This document shows, piece after piece, positions 1-8,785 of a stretch of DNA of 64,000 bases; position 1 is the stretch's first letter, and every line of letters begins with the position of its first letter. Location of the stretch: contig NZ_CP009429.1 in assembly GCF_001314325.1 (NCBI RefSeq), forward strand, positions 4,836,501-4,900,500, written 5' to 3'. Both the position numbers and the translations under genes were made by a program. Source of the stretch: Sphingopyxis macrogoltabida (GTDB lineage Bacteria; Pseudomonadota; Alphaproteobacteria; Sphingomonadales; Sphingomonadaceae). The notes beneath the pieces were generated by a model. It was given only the letters and a program-made list of their open reading frames with translations. It did not search any database and was not told the DNA's origin.

Positions 1-559
1 GCGTCGACGGCGCGAGGTCGAGCGTCGTGTAGATGGCACCGAGGAACAGCCAGCTGCCATGGTCGCGGCTGACGAGGTTGGTGTGCTTGCCTTGCCAGCC
101 GAGCCCCGCCGCGGCCGACAGCGGTTTTTCCATCACCGGCGCGGTATCGACGAACACCTTGACCTCGGCGTCCTTCACCTCGGCGACGAGCCAGCGCGCC
201 ACTGCCTTGAGCGCCTTTTTGACGACGTCATGATAGTCGCCGCCCTGCGCATAGACCGAAATGCGTCCGCGGTCGGGCACGCCCTCCAGCGCGAGCGGAT
301 CGTGCGCCGGGGCATAGCTCATGCCGAGCGCGATCACCGACCGGACCTCGGGCCATAGTCCGGTGGGCGAGCCGCGCTGCGCCGCGCGGCTTTCCATCCA
401 GATCATGCTGCCGTGGCACCCGTCGGCGAGCCACTGGTTCAGCCGCGCCGCCGTCTGCGGCGCCGCATCGGCGCGCGCGATGCCGAACGCGACGAAGCCG
501 TGGGCGCGCGCGACATCGGCGAGTCTTTGCTCCAGTGAAGGCAAGGCTTCCGCAACCAT
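1..559 (-). CDS. queG: Epoxyqueuosine reductase QueG (3' end cut by window)
   Basis: QueG catalyses the last step of queuosine synthesis in tRNA, reducing epoxyqueuosine to queuosine with cobalamin and 4Fe-4S clusters. The first 186 residues are visible, starting at an ATG at 559. The N-terminal cobalamin-binding domain is clear: the DTAP segment at residues 138-141 carries the expected catalytic Asp, and the [11 protein letters not shown] block at 152-162 is a family hallmark. The 4Fe-4S ferredoxin part lies beyond the window. The gene is divergent from the ABC exporter. Identification is by motif recognition. Confidence 0.93.
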   Translation of the reverse strand, partial: MVAEALPSLEQRLADVARAHGFVAFGIARADAAPQTAARLNQWLADGCHGSMIWMESRAAQRGSPTGLWPEVRSVIALGMSYAPAHDPLALEGVPDRGRISVYAQGGDYHDVVKKALKAVARWLVAEVKDAEVKVFVDTAPVMEKPLSAAAGLGWQGKHTNLVSRDHGSWLFLGAIYTTLDLAPST

Positions 560-626
560 TGGCGCTCTATACGCGAGCCGCCTTGCCGTGCCATAGCTTG
601 CAGGTGAGAAGATCGGGGACCCGGGT

Positions 627-1577
627 TTGAACGATTACAGCGTCGAGGCGAACGGCCTCACCAAATATTTCGGCGATTTCAAGGCGGTCGATCATGTCAG
701 CCTCGCGGTGCCGACGGGCAGCATCTACGGCGTGCTCGGCCCCAATGGCGCGGGCAAGACGACCAGCCTCAGGATGACGCTCGGCATCATCGACCCCGAC
801 GCGGGCACGAGCCGCATCTTCGGCACGCACCGGCCGCAATCGGTGCGCCACCGCATCGGCTATCTTCCCGAAGAGCGCGGCCTCTATCCCGGCATGAAGG
901 CGCGCGAGGCAATCGCCTTCATGGGCGCGCTGCGCGGGCTCGACTGGTCCGAAGGCCGCCGCCGCGCCGCCGCCTTCATGACCGAACTCGGCCTTGAGCG
1001 CGTGATCGACGAAAAGATCCGCAAGATGTCGAAGGGCATGGCGCAGATGGTCCAGCTCATCGGCTCGATCGTCCACGCCCCCGACCTGATCGTGCTCGAC
1101 GAGCCTTTCTCGGGGCTCGACCCGGTCAATCAGGAACGGCTCGAAATGCTGGTGCGGCGCGAACGCGATCGCGGCGCGACGATCCTCTTTTCGACCCATG
1201 TCATGGCGCACGCCGAACGCCTCTGCGACCGGATCGCGATCATCGCGCGATCGCAGCGGCGTTTTGAGGGCACGGTTGACGAGGCGCGCGCGCTGCTGCC
1301 GATGCAGGTCCGCTACACGCCGCGCACCGACGGCGACGCGGCGGCCGCGCTGCTCCCCGCCGGCGCCGAGCGCAAGGGCGAGGCGTGGCATTTTGCGATC
1401 GAGGAGGCCGATGTCGAGCCGCTGCTGGCGCGGATCACCGCGAGCGGGCATGGCGTCGCGGGCCTGTCGATCGCGCGGCCCGGGCTGCACGACGCCTTCG
1501 TTCACATCGTCCGCCAGGTCGACGCCGGCTTCGACGCGACCCCCGAAAAAGACGCCATCGAGGAGGCGGCCGCATGA
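627..1577 (+). CDS. ABC transporter ATP-binding protein (NatA-like)
   Basis: This is the ATPase subunit of an ABC exporter. It has 316 residues starting at TTG 627; no ATG lies upstream in frame near the start. Walker A is at 38-45 (GPNGAGKT), a degenerate signature MSKGMAQ at 134-140, Walker B (LIVLDEP) at 154-160, and the switch His at 191. The roughly 100-residue tail after the nucleotide-binding domain resembles the C-terminal extension (DUF4162 type) of NatA/YhaQ-like ATPases. Its stop overlaps the ATG of the permease by four bases, so the two are surely cotranslated. The substrate cannot be read from the sequence; the family includes sodium and drug exporters. Confidence 0.9.
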   Translation: MNDYSVEANGLTKYFGDFKAVDHVSLAVPTGSIYGVLGPNGAGKTTSLRMTLGIIDPDAGTSRIFGTHRPQSVRHRIGYLPEERGLYPGMKAREAIAFMGALRGLDWSEGRRRAAAFMTELGLERVIDEKIRKMSKGMAQMVQLIGSIVHAPDLIVLDEPFSGLDPVNQERLEMLVRRERDRGATILFSTHVMAHAERLCDRIAIIARSQRRFEGTVDEARALLPMQVRYTPRTDGDAAAALLPAGAERKGEAWHFAIEEADVEPLLARITASGHGVAGLSIARPGLHDAFVHIVRQVDAGFDATPEKDAIEEAAA

Positions 1578-2848
1578 ACGCCTTCCTCAAGAATATGTTC
1601 GTCATCGCGCGCCGCGATTTTCTGGCGATCGTCGCGACGCCGACTTTCCTCCTGTTCCTGCTCGCGCCGCTCTTCATGATCGGGATGGGCGCGGTGGGCG
1701 GCATCGGCGCCTCGCAGCTTGCCGACAGTGCGCGCGGCAAGGGCCGCATCGTCGCGATCGTCGCCGCGGGCGATGTCGAGGATCTGCGCGCCGCCGACGA
1801 CCGTCTGCGCGAGGCACTCCCACGCGGCGAACGTCCGGTGACGCTCGAGATCCGCGTCGCCGGCGCCACGCCGGCCGATCCTTTCGCGATCGCACAGGAG
1901 AAAGGCGCCGACACCTACGCCGTGCTGTCCGGGCCGCTAGGCAAACCGCAGATCGTCGAGCGCGAGGCGGGGAGCAGCGCCGGGCGCTATCTCGCGCTGC
2001 TCGCGAGCGATGTGCTGCGCGACCGCGCCGCAGGGTCGGTCGCGCCCGCCGCGCCGCAATTCCAGAGCATCCGGAGCGGCGGCACGAGCATCGCGGCGCA
2101 GCAGTCGATGGGCTTTGCCGCGGTCTTCGTCATCTTTCTCGTTACCCTGCTTCTCGCTGGCCAGACGGTCGGCTCGCTCGCCGAGGAAAAAGGCAACAAG
2201 GTCATCGAAATCCTCGCCGCCGCGGTGCCGCTCGAAAGCGTCTTCCTCGGCAAGCTGCTCGGCATGCTCGGCGTCGCGATCCTGTTCCTCAGCTTCTGGG
2301 GCGTCGTTGCCGTCGCCGGCGGGTTCGTCGCGACGGCGCAGATGGACCCTGCCGCGCTCGCCGCCGCGAGCAAGCCGGCGGCCGCTCTCGCTGCCGCCCC
2401 CGCGAGCGGCTGGGGCTTTTTTCTCGGCATCGGGGTCGCCTATTTCATCATGGCCTTCCTGCTCCTCGGCTCGGTCTTCCTCGGCGTCGGCGCGCAGGCG
2501 AGCACGGTGCGCGAAATCCAGATGCTCAGCCTGCCGATCACCATCTTCCAGGTCGGCATGTTCAGCCTGTCCGCCGCCGCCGCGAGCGCGCCGGGCACCG
2601 GGCTCGCGCATTTCGCCCAGATTTTTCCCTTCTCCTCGCCCTTCGCGATGGCGGCGCGCGCCGCGACCGACGGCGACAAGGCAGTCCACCTGCTCGCGCT
2701 CGGCTGGCAGGCGATCTGGGTCGCGCTCGTCGTCTGGCTGTCGGTGCGCCTGTTCCGCGCCGGGGTATTGAGCAGCGGCGCGAGCTGGAAATTCTGGCAG
2801 CGGACGCGGCGCGCAGCGGCCACGGTGACGCCGGACGCGCTCGATTGA
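1574..2848 (+). CDS. ABC transporter permease (NatB/ABC-2 type)
   Basis: This is the membrane partner of the preceding ATPase, 424 residues, with ATG at 1574 overlapping the upstream stop. One hydrophobic helix lies at about residues 20-40, followed by a large extracytoplasmic domain (about 45-170), then a cluster of about five helices to the C-terminus. That is the ABC-2/NatB layout. The helix around residues 180-200 and the following VGSLAEEKGNK stretch are typical of YhaP/NatB permeases. Together the pair forms a two-gene exporter; the cargo is unknown. Confidence 0.88.
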   Translation: MNAFLKNMFVIARRDFLAIVATPTFLLFLLAPLFMIGMGAVGGIGASQLADSARGKGRIVAIVAAGDVEDLRAADDRLREALPRGERPVTLEIRVAGATPADPFAIAQEKGADTYAVLSGPLGKPQIVEREAGSSAGRYLALLASDVLRDRAAGSVAPAAPQFQSIRSGGTSIAAQQSMGFAAVFVIFLVTLLLAGQTVGSLAEEKGNKVIEILAAAVPLESVFLGKLLGMLGVAILFLSFWGVVAVAGGFVATAQMDPAALAAASKPAAALAAAPASGWGFFLGIGVAYFIMAFLLLGSVFLGVGAQASTVREIQMLSLPITIFQVGMFSLSAAAASAPGTGLAHFAQIFPFSSPFAMAARAATDGDKAVHLLALGWQAIWVALVVWLSVRLFRAGVLSSGASWKFWQRTRRAAATVTPDALD

Positions 2849-2873
2849 CAAAGCTGTAAATAGTGGCATTCTG
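2845..2873 (+). promoter_or_regulatory. Candidate promoter for the P450 gene
   Basis: A perfect TTGACA hexamer at 2845-2850 overlaps the permease stop codon. A weak -10-like ATTCTG follows 17 bases later, about 48 bases before the P450 ATG. The -35 match is good but the -10 match is poor, so this is only a candidate. Confidence 0.3.
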
Positions 2874-2920
2874 AAACGGAATCGGCCGCGCCAGACGGCC
2901 TTTCGACAGAGGAGCGCCCC

Positions 2921-4177
2921 ATGGCCACCGTCATCCGCGAAACCCCCGCCGACCCCCATCCCCTCGACCTGTCGCGCGCCGACCTGTGGCGCGAGGATCA
3001 ATGGCAGGAACCGATGCGCCAGTTGCGCGCCGAATCGCCGATCTATTATTGCGAGGATTCGAAGTTCGGCCCCTATTGGTCGGTGACCACCTACAAACCG
3101 ATCCAGCATATCGAGGCGCTGCCGAAAATCTTCTCCTCGTCGTGGGAATATGGCGGCATCACCGTCGCCGGCGACGGGATCGAACATCTGAAAGAGGGCG
3201 AAATCCCGATGCCGATGTTCATCGCGATGGACCCCCCGCAGCACACTGCGCAGCGCCGCACCGTCGCCCCCGCCTTCGGCCCTTCCGAAATCGAGCGTAT
3301 GCGCGCCGACACCCAGGCGCGCACCGCGGCGCTGATCGACACGCTGCCGGTCGGCGAAGCCTTCGACTGGGTCGAGCGGCTGTCGATCGAACTTACGACC
3401 GACATGCTCGCGATCCTGTTCGATTTCCCGTGGGAAAATCGTCACAATCTGACCCGCTGGTCCGACGCACTGGGCGATATCGAAAGCTTCAACACGCTCG
3501 AGGAACGCCAGCAACGCCTCGCCACTGCCTTCGAAATGGGCGCCGCGTTCAAGGAATTATGGGATCACAAGGCGAAGAATCCCGGCAAGCACGACCTCAT
3601 CTCGATCATGCTCCAGTCCGACGCGATGAACCACATGAGCCATGAGGAATTCATGGGCAATCTCATCCTGCTCATCGTCGGCGGCAACGACACGACGCGC
3701 AATTCGATGTCGGCCTATGCCTATGGTCTCCATTGCTTCCCCGAAGAGCGCGCGAAGCTCGAGGCGAACCATGATCCCGACCTCGCGGTCAACGCGATGC
3801 ACGAGATCATCCGCTGGCAGACCCCGCTCGCGCATATGCGCCGCACCGCGCTCGAAGACACCGAATTGTTCGGCCACCAGATCAGGGCGCGCGACAAGAT
3901 CGCGCTCTGGTATGCGTCGGCGAACCGCGACGAGAGCGTCTTCCCCGACGGCGACCGGATCATCGTCGACCGCGAGAACGCCCGGCGCCACCTCGCCTTC
4001 GGTTATGGCATCCACCGCTGCGTCGGCGCCCGCGTCGCCGAACTGCAGCTCACGAGCCTGATCTCCGAAATGCAGAAGCGCCGCCTGCGCGTGAATGTCC
4101 TGGCGGAGCCCGAGCGCGTCAACGCCAGCTTCGTCCACGGCTATCGCCACATGCAGGTCGAACTCGAGCGCTATTGA
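2921..4177 (+). CDS. Cytochrome P450, CYP153-like alkane/fatty acid hydroxylase
   Basis: A soluble class I P450 of 418 residues. The I-helix oxygen-activation motif GGNDTTR is at 254-260, the K-helix ExxR at E295-R298, and the heme-ligand loop FGYGIHRCVG has its Cys at 367. Blocks such as FDWVERLSIELTTDML, LFDFPWENR and LTRWSD, and an overall length near 420, match the CYP153 family. CYP153 enzymes omega-hydroxylate alkanes or fatty acids using a ferredoxin and a ferredoxin reductase. No redox-partner gene lies beside it, so electrons must come from elsewhere. CYP153 assignment is by motif memory; other bacterial P450s of similar build are possible. Confidence 0.88.
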   Translation: MATVIRETPADPHPLDLSRADLWREDQWQEPMRQLRAESPIYYCEDSKFGPYWSVTTYKPIQHIEALPKIFSSSWEYGGITVAGDGIEHLKEGEIPMPMFIAMDPPQHTAQRRTVAPAFGPSEIERMRADTQARTAALIDTLPVGEAFDWVERLSIELTTDMLAILFDFPWENRHNLTRWSDALGDIESFNTLEERQQRLATAFEMGAAFKELWDHKAKNPGKHDLISIMLQSDAMNHMSHEEFMGNLILLIVGGNDTTRNSMSAYAYGLHCFPEERAKLEANHDPDLAVNAMHEIIRWQTPLAHMRRTALEDTELFGHQIRARDKIALWYASANRDESVFPDGDRIIVDRENARRHLAFGYGIHRCVGARVAELQLTSLISEMQKRRLRVNVLAEPERVNASFVHGYRHMQVELERY

Positions 4178-4235
4178 CGGCGGTCACAGCCGGGCCCATC
4201 TCAGCGCGGTAACAGGGGGCATGAGGAGCCCTTCG

Positions 4236-4724
4236 ATGATCGAACGCCGCTATCTGCTTTCCGGTCTCGCGCTCGGCGGTGCACTTATCGCCGCGCCGCT
4301 GCTGTTCGCCAAGCCCGGCAAACGCCCGCTCGCCGAACCCGGCTGGCGGCTTTCCGACGCCGAATGGCAAAAACGCCTGTCGCCGCTGGCGTATCGCGTG
4401 CTGCGCGAAGCGGCGACCGAACGCCCCTTCACCAGCCCGCTCGACAAGGAAAAGCGCAGCGGCACCTTTGTCTGCGGGGGCTGCGCACTGCCGCTCTATT
4501 CGAGCAAGACCAAGTTCGACAGCGGCACCGGCTGGCCGAGCTTTTGGGCGCCGCTGAAAGGCGGAATCGCCACGTCGACCGACCATGAGCTCGGCTATCC
4601 GCGCACCGAAGTTCATTGCAAACGCTGCGGCGGCCATCTCGGCCATGTCTTCAACGACGGGCCGAAACCGACCGGCAAGCGTTATTGCATGAACGGCGCG
4701 GCGCTCGCTTTCCGCCCGGCCTGA
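4236..4724 (+). CDS. msrB: Exported peptide-methionine (R)-S-oxide reductase MsrB
   Basis: Repairs methionine-R-sulfoxide in proteins. The zinc Cys pairs are C80/C83 and C128/C131 and the catalytic Cys is C151 in the RYCMNG motif. The 162-residue protein has an N-terminal extension with paired arginines followed by a hydrophobic stretch (residues 4-25). This looks like a Tat-type signal or a membrane anchor, so the enzyme probably acts outside the cytoplasm. The ATG at 4236 was chosen because AGGAG lies about 7 bases upstream; an ATG at 4221 would extend it by five residues. Confidence 0.93.
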   Translation: MIERRYLLSGLALGGALIAAPLLFAKPGKRPLAEPGWRLSDAEWQKRLSPLAYRVLREAATERPFTSPLDKEKRSGTFVCGGCALPLYSSKTKFDSGTGWPSFWAPLKGGIATSTDHELGYPRTEVHCKRCGGHLGHVFNDGPKPTGKRYCMNGAALAFRPA

Positions 4725-4733
4725 CGCGGCGCA

Positions 4734-4772
4734 TTGACGGGATAATATACGAAGCATATACGCTTCATATAT
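4734..4772 (+). promoter_or_regulatory. Promoter with overlapping inverted repeat upstream of the ParD-like gene
   Basis: TTGACG at 4734-4739 and TATACG at 4757-4762 are separated by 17 bases. An inverted repeat GAAGC (4751-4755) / GCTTC (4762-4766), flanked by alternating AT, covers the -10 region. This is the expected place for an autoregulatory operator of the ParD-like protein encoded next. Its role is inferred from position. Confidence 0.45.
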
Positions 4773-4794
4773 TCACTCTCTTGAAGGGCCTGCG

Positions 4795-5001
4795 ATGGGA
4801 ATCGTGAAAATCGACGAAGCGTTGCACGAGGATGCACGCCGGGCCAGCACCGTGATGTGCCGCTCGATCAACGCGCAGGCCGAATATTGGATGAAAATCG
4901 GCATGCTGGCCGAGGCCCATCCGACGTTGTCATTCAACCAGATCGTCGCGATGCAACTGGGCGCGGCGCAGGGCAGCGCAACCGAACTCGCGGCCGCCTG
5001 A
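4795..5001 (+). CDS. ParD-like antitoxin-family protein
   Basis: A 68-residue protein of the ParD-like family (ribbon-helix-helix-type antitoxin relatives). The family hallmarks are visible: MGIVKI at the start, SINAQAEYWMKIGMLAE in the middle, and a PTLSFNQI segment. No toxin gene follows; the next gene is map, one base after the stop. The same solitary arrangement is known for this family in other proteobacteria, so it may act as a DNA-binding regulator of the map transcript rather than as an antitoxin. The upstream inverted repeat would suit autoregulation. Confidence 0.82.
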   Translation: MGIVKIDEALHEDARRASTVMCRSINAQAEYWMKIGMLAEAHPTLSFNQIVAMQLGAAQGSATELAAA

Positions 5002-5002
5002 C

Positions 5003-5773
5003 ATGGTCAAGACGCCCGACGAGCTGGCGCTGATGCGCATATCGGGCAAGCTGCTCGCGTCGGTGTTCGAAATGCTCGACGGGATCGATCTCGCCGGCCG
5101 GTCGACAATGGAGGTCAACGACCTTGTCGAGGATTTCATCACCGTCGACCTCGCCGCGCGGCCCGCGAGCAAGGGTCAGTACGGCTTCAAATATGTCCTC
5201 AACTGTTCGATCAACCACGTCGTCTGTCACGGCGTGCCCGACGCGCGCGCGATCATCCGCGGCGGCGACATCATCAACCTCGACATCACGCTCGAAAAAA
5301 ACGGCTTCATCGCCGATTCGAGCAAAACCTATATCGTCGGCGAGATCCCGCCCGCGACGCGCCGGCTGGTCCGCGTCGCACAGGAAGCGATGTGGCAGGG
5401 CATCGCGCAGGTGCGCCCCGGCGCGCATCTTGGCGACATCGGCTTCGCCATCGAGCGCCATGCGAAGAAGCACGGCTATTCGGTCGTCCGCGACTATTGC
5501 GGGCACGGCATCGGCCGCGAGATGCACGAGGAGCCGTCGGTACTCAACTTCGGGCGGCGGGGCACGGGCATGAAGCTGCGCGAGGGCATGGTCTTCACGA
5601 TCGAACCGATGATCAACCAGGGCACGCGCAAGGTCTCGACCGAAAAGGACGGCTGGACGGTGGTCACGAACGACCGCAAGCTCTCGGCCCAGTTCGAACA
5701 TACGGTCGCGGTGACCGGCGACGGTGTCGAGGTGCTGACCCTGCGCAGCGGCGAAAAAGCAATGGCGGCGTAG
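5003..5773 (+). CDS. map: Type I methionine aminopeptidase
   Basis: Removes initiator methionine from nascent proteins. The protein has 256 residues with the metal ligands D94, D105, H168, E201 and E232 in the expected spacing and the substrate-binding H76. It starts one base after the stop of the ParD-like gene, so both share the promoter near 4734-4762. A short palindromic repeat follows the stop. Confidence 0.96.
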   Translation: MVKTPDELALMRISGKLLASVFEMLDGIDLAGRSTMEVNDLVEDFITVDLAARPASKGQYGFKYVLNCSINHVVCHGVPDARAIIRGGDIINLDITLEKNGFIADSSKTYIVGEIPPATRRLVRVAQEAMWQGIAQVRPGAHLGDIGFAIERHAKKHGYSVVRDYCGHGIGREMHEEPSVLNFGRRGTGMKLREGMVFTIEPMINQGTRKVSTEKDGWTVVTNDRKLSAQFEHTVAVTGDGVEVLTLRSGEKAMAA

Positions 5774-5812
5774 CGACGGCTCTGGGGTGGTGAGCGGACG
5801 TTTCCAACTTTT

Positions 5813-5883
5813 GTCATCCCCGCGAAAGCGGGGACCCAGAGTAGTGTAAACCCGCCCTGGGTTCCCGCTTTCGCGGGAATGAC
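5813..5883. repeat. Dispersed palindromic repeat (GTCATCCC type)
   Basis: Two 27-base arms (5813-5839 and 5857-5883) form an imperfect inverted repeat with two mismatches and a 17-base loop. The arms begin GTCATCCCCGCGAAAGCGGGG and end in its complement. This core is a well-known dispersed intergenic palindrome in alphaproteobacteria. Here it lies between the convergent ends of map and the usher-like gene and may serve as a bidirectional terminator. Confidence 0.75.
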
Positions 5884-5980
5884 ACAATTGAGGAATTCCA
5901 AACGACTTACGTCCACTCCCGGCCGTTTGCGGACATAAGGAAATAACCGTCCGCTCTCCACCCCAAAGGCTGCCTTCATT

Positions 5981-8755
5981 TCACCCTCCGCCGTCCGTCG
6001 CTTCCGGCGGCCCGCGTGCGCTGGTCCCGCCGTCTTGCACTGCATCGCCCTGCACCGCGGCGGCGCTGCGCACCGGCTTCAGCGTCAGCGTTCCCAGCCG
6101 TACCCGCGGGCCGGCCTTGCCCGGTACCGCGCTCAATGCAAAACCGGGATCGAGCCGCAATGCCGCCGCCGCTGCTTTCGCCAGCCGCACCGTATAACGT
6201 CCGTAAGCGACGCTTTCGAAAAGAAAATATCCGTCGAACTCGGTGAGCGTCGTTGCGCGCACGCGGCCTTCGGCGTCGACAAGTTCGAGGCTCAGCCCCT
6301 CGATCGCATTGCCGCCGTCGCGCATCGCGACACCCTCGATCTCGCCCGCCGCGGTCATCGGCAAAACGACGCGCGTCGCGACGCCGGGGCGCGGCGTGAC
6401 GACGACGCCGGGCAACGCCGCCTGGATATAGGGATCGGGCAAGCTGCCGGCATCGATACCGATCATCACCGGACGAAACGGTTCGAGCCCGTCGATCGCC
6501 GCACGCCCGTCCTTGCCGGTCGCGGCATCGACAAAGGCGGTACCGGCGGTCAGCGGTACGTCGGCCAAGGCAGCTTCGCCCGGCTGGCGGATGCCGTCGC
6601 CATTGTCGTCCATCCACACATCGGCGATCACCTGACCGCGACCGCCGAGTTTCTCGCTCGACATCCGCCAACCGCCGCCGCTCGCTCTGGGCCCGAAGCT
6701 GAAGGCAAGCGACAGCGACGCCGCGACCGAACCGTCGCTGGCCACTTCGCCAAATCCGGTAAGCTGCAACGCCTTGAAACGGCGCGTATAGCCGATCCCG
6801 GCGCGCGCGCGCGCGAGGCCGCGATCATAGCCCAGCTCGGCGCGCCATTCGGCATCGCCCTTCCCTGCCCATTCGGCGATCATCGTCATCCGCGAATCGG
6901 CGTTGGCGCCCGACAGCGCAAAGCGCGCCTCGCCACGCAGGCGGACGCGCCCGATGCGGGCATTGGCGAGCAGGCTGGCGGTCAGATTGTCGGGCGGGTC
7001 GGGCCCGACCGGCACCTTGGTCCGTGTCCAGTCGAGCTGGCCGGTAAAGGTGAGTGCGCGAAAGCTCGCCGATGCACGCGCCGAGGCTTCGAGGGTTGAA
7101 ATCCCTGAGCGCCGGTCGGTCTTCGCTACGTCGAAATGCAGCGGCAGCACCGTTCGTCCGAGCTTCACCGACTGATCGACCGATATCTGATATAGCCCAT
7201 TGATATTGTTGATGAAACGATCCGACACGAAACCGCCCCAGCCGCGCATCGCGTCGGCGCGGACATAGGTTTCGCCGAACCCGGCCAGCCAGCTTGCCCG
7301 GACGGCGCTGCCGCCATCGTCCGCATAGCTTCCCGCGACCTCGAGCAGCGTCGGGCCGATCGAACGGCGCAGCGCGACCTCGCCATAGTTGCGGCGGATG
7401 TTTTCGATCATCAGGCTGTGAAAATAACCGGCGACCGACGTCCGCGTGTCGAGTCCGCGCTCGATCCCCAGCGTGCCGCGCCAGCCACGCTGCCAGGTCT
7501 GCCGCCGGTTGCCGAATTCGATCAGGTCGGCATTTTCCTGCGCGACGCCGGCCCAGTACCAGGTCTCGCGCGGCGGGATCGAATCCATGCCCACCTGCAC
7601 CTGCCGGATTTCGCGCCTGACCTGCCCCTGCGGACCGTAGAGCACGATCTCGAAGCGGTTCGCGCCATATTGTAGCGGCACGTCGAGAAATTCGTAGCGC
7701 CCGTCGCCATCGGGGCTGGTGAAGGCCAGCAATTGCCCGTTGCGATAAAGTTCGGCATCCCAGCCCGCCGGCAGGTCGCCGCGAAAGCTCGTCTTGTCGA
7801 AACTGTCGGGACGCTCGACCGGGCGGTTGGTCAGCACCGCGCCGCGTCCCGGCGCCGACTGCGCGACCAGCCCCGTCGACAGCAGGCTGACATCGCCGAG
7901 AGCATAATGCGTGGCTTTGAGCGGCCCGAGCAATTGCCCCGCCGGATCGGTGCGATAGAGCCGCATCCGCAGGCTGTCGGGCACCCCCTGATCGTCCGAC
8001 GACAGTCGCGCGTCGAAGCTTTGCCCCAGCACCTCGCCCGCCGCGAAAATCTCGTATCGCGCCTGGACATGATTGCCGCCGCGCTTGTCCGCGACGACGC
8101 CGGCCGACGCGACGACATCGACCGAGGGCGTCGCCCACATCTGATACGGCCGCGTCGCCTGCGGCAGGCTGGCAAGGTCGAAGCTCGCCTGCGGACGGAT
8201 TCCGGCCGCGCGCGCGCGGCGCTCGGCGGCAAGCTGGAAGGGCAGCTTTTCCTTGGCGTCGATACGCAGCACCGCGTTCGACAGGTCGGCCGCGATCGGC
8301 ACGCCAAGCCATTTGCCAAGGCTGTCCAAATCGACGCACCAGCCCGCGGGCGTATCGCGGATCGTCGTCGGGGCGAGCTTCATGCTCGCGCTGCCGACCC
8401 GTACCTCGCCCGTTTCGCGGTCGATCATCAGGCTGCGCCGCTCGTCGAACACCCAGCCGGTTGCGCGGCGCAACTTCTTGTCGACGCGTACCGCGAGGTC
8501 GAGCGCGAGCACCATGTCGGCAAGGTCGACGCACACCCCCTGCGGCGTCTGGTAGCCGCGCACCCCGTCGCCGAGCCGGTACTGGCCCGAACGAAGGTCG
8601 AACAGCCAGCTATCATCCTCGTTCGGCGCCCAATTGTCCGCCCCGACCGCAACCGGCGCCTTGTCAAAGGCATGCGCGCCGGAAGGGACGAGCCCGACCA
8701 GCGCCAGCCCGGCGGCGAGCGCCGGAAAATATCGGGACAGGGCGGCGCGGATCAT
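5981..8755 (-). CDS. Usher-like outer membrane protein with C-terminal EF-hand/Cna-B-like domains
   Basis: A 924-residue exported protein with a signal peptide at about 1-29. Residues about 320-395 (RGDLPAGWDAELYRNGQLL, then a DGRYEF-DVPL block) match the conserved segment of fimbrial ushers. The following approximately 300 residues are rich in alternating aromatic and polar strands, as in a beta barrel. Residues 716-727 form a perfect DxNxDGxxxxxE calcium loop, followed by carboxypeptidase-regulatory/Cna-B-like beta domains to the end. It is the last gene of a reverse-strand cluster with a chaperone and a DUF4402 subunit, so it probably secretes or anchors that subunit in the outer membrane. 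It is divergent from classical FimD ushers. Confidence 0.75.
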   Translation of the reverse strand: MIRAALSRYFPALAAGLALVGLVPSGAHAFDKAPVAVGADNWAPNEDDSWLFDLRSGQYRLGDGVRGYQTPQGVCVDLADMVLALDLAVRVDKKLRRATGWVFDERRSLMIDRETGEVRVGSASMKLAPTTIRDTPAGWCVDLDSLGKWLGVPIAADLSNAVLRIDAKEKLPFQLAAERRARAAGIRPQASFDLASLPQATRPYQMWATPSVDVVASAGVVADKRGGNHVQARYEIFAAGEVLGQSFDARLSSDDQGVPDSLRMRLYRTDPAGQLLGPLKATHYALGDVSLLSTGLVAQSAPGRGAVLTNRPVERPDSFDKTSFRGDLPAGWDAELYRNGQLLAFTSPDGDGRYEFLDVPLQYGANRFEIVLYGPQGQVRREIRQVQVGMDSIPPRETWYWAGVAQENADLIEFGNRRQTWQRGWRGTLGIERGLDTRTSVAGYFHSLMIENIRRNYGEVALRRSIGPTLLEVAGSYADDGGSAVRASWLAGFGETYVRADAMRGWGGFVSDRFINNINGLYQISVDQSVKLGRTVLPLHFDVAKTDRRSGISTLEASARASASFRALTFTGQLDWTRTKVPVGPDPPDNLTASLLANARIGRVRLRGEARFALSGANADSRMTMIAEWAGKGDAEWRAELGYDRGLARARAGIGYTRRFKALQLTGFGEVASDGSVAASLSLAFSFGPRASGGGWRMSSEKLGGRGQVIADVWMDDNGDGIRQPGEAALADVPLTAGTAFVDAATGKDGRAAIDGLEPFRPVMIGIDAGSLPDPYIQAALPGVVVTPRPGVATRVVLPMTAAGEIEGVAMRDGGNAIEGLSLELVDAEGRVRATTLTEFDGYFLFESVAYGRYTVRLAKAAAAALRLDPGFALSAVPGKAGPRVRLGTLTLKPVRSAAAVQGDAVQDGGTSARGPPEATDGGG

Positions 8756-8785
8756 GGCTGCGCCCGCAGTTCGGCCTTGCCCGGC

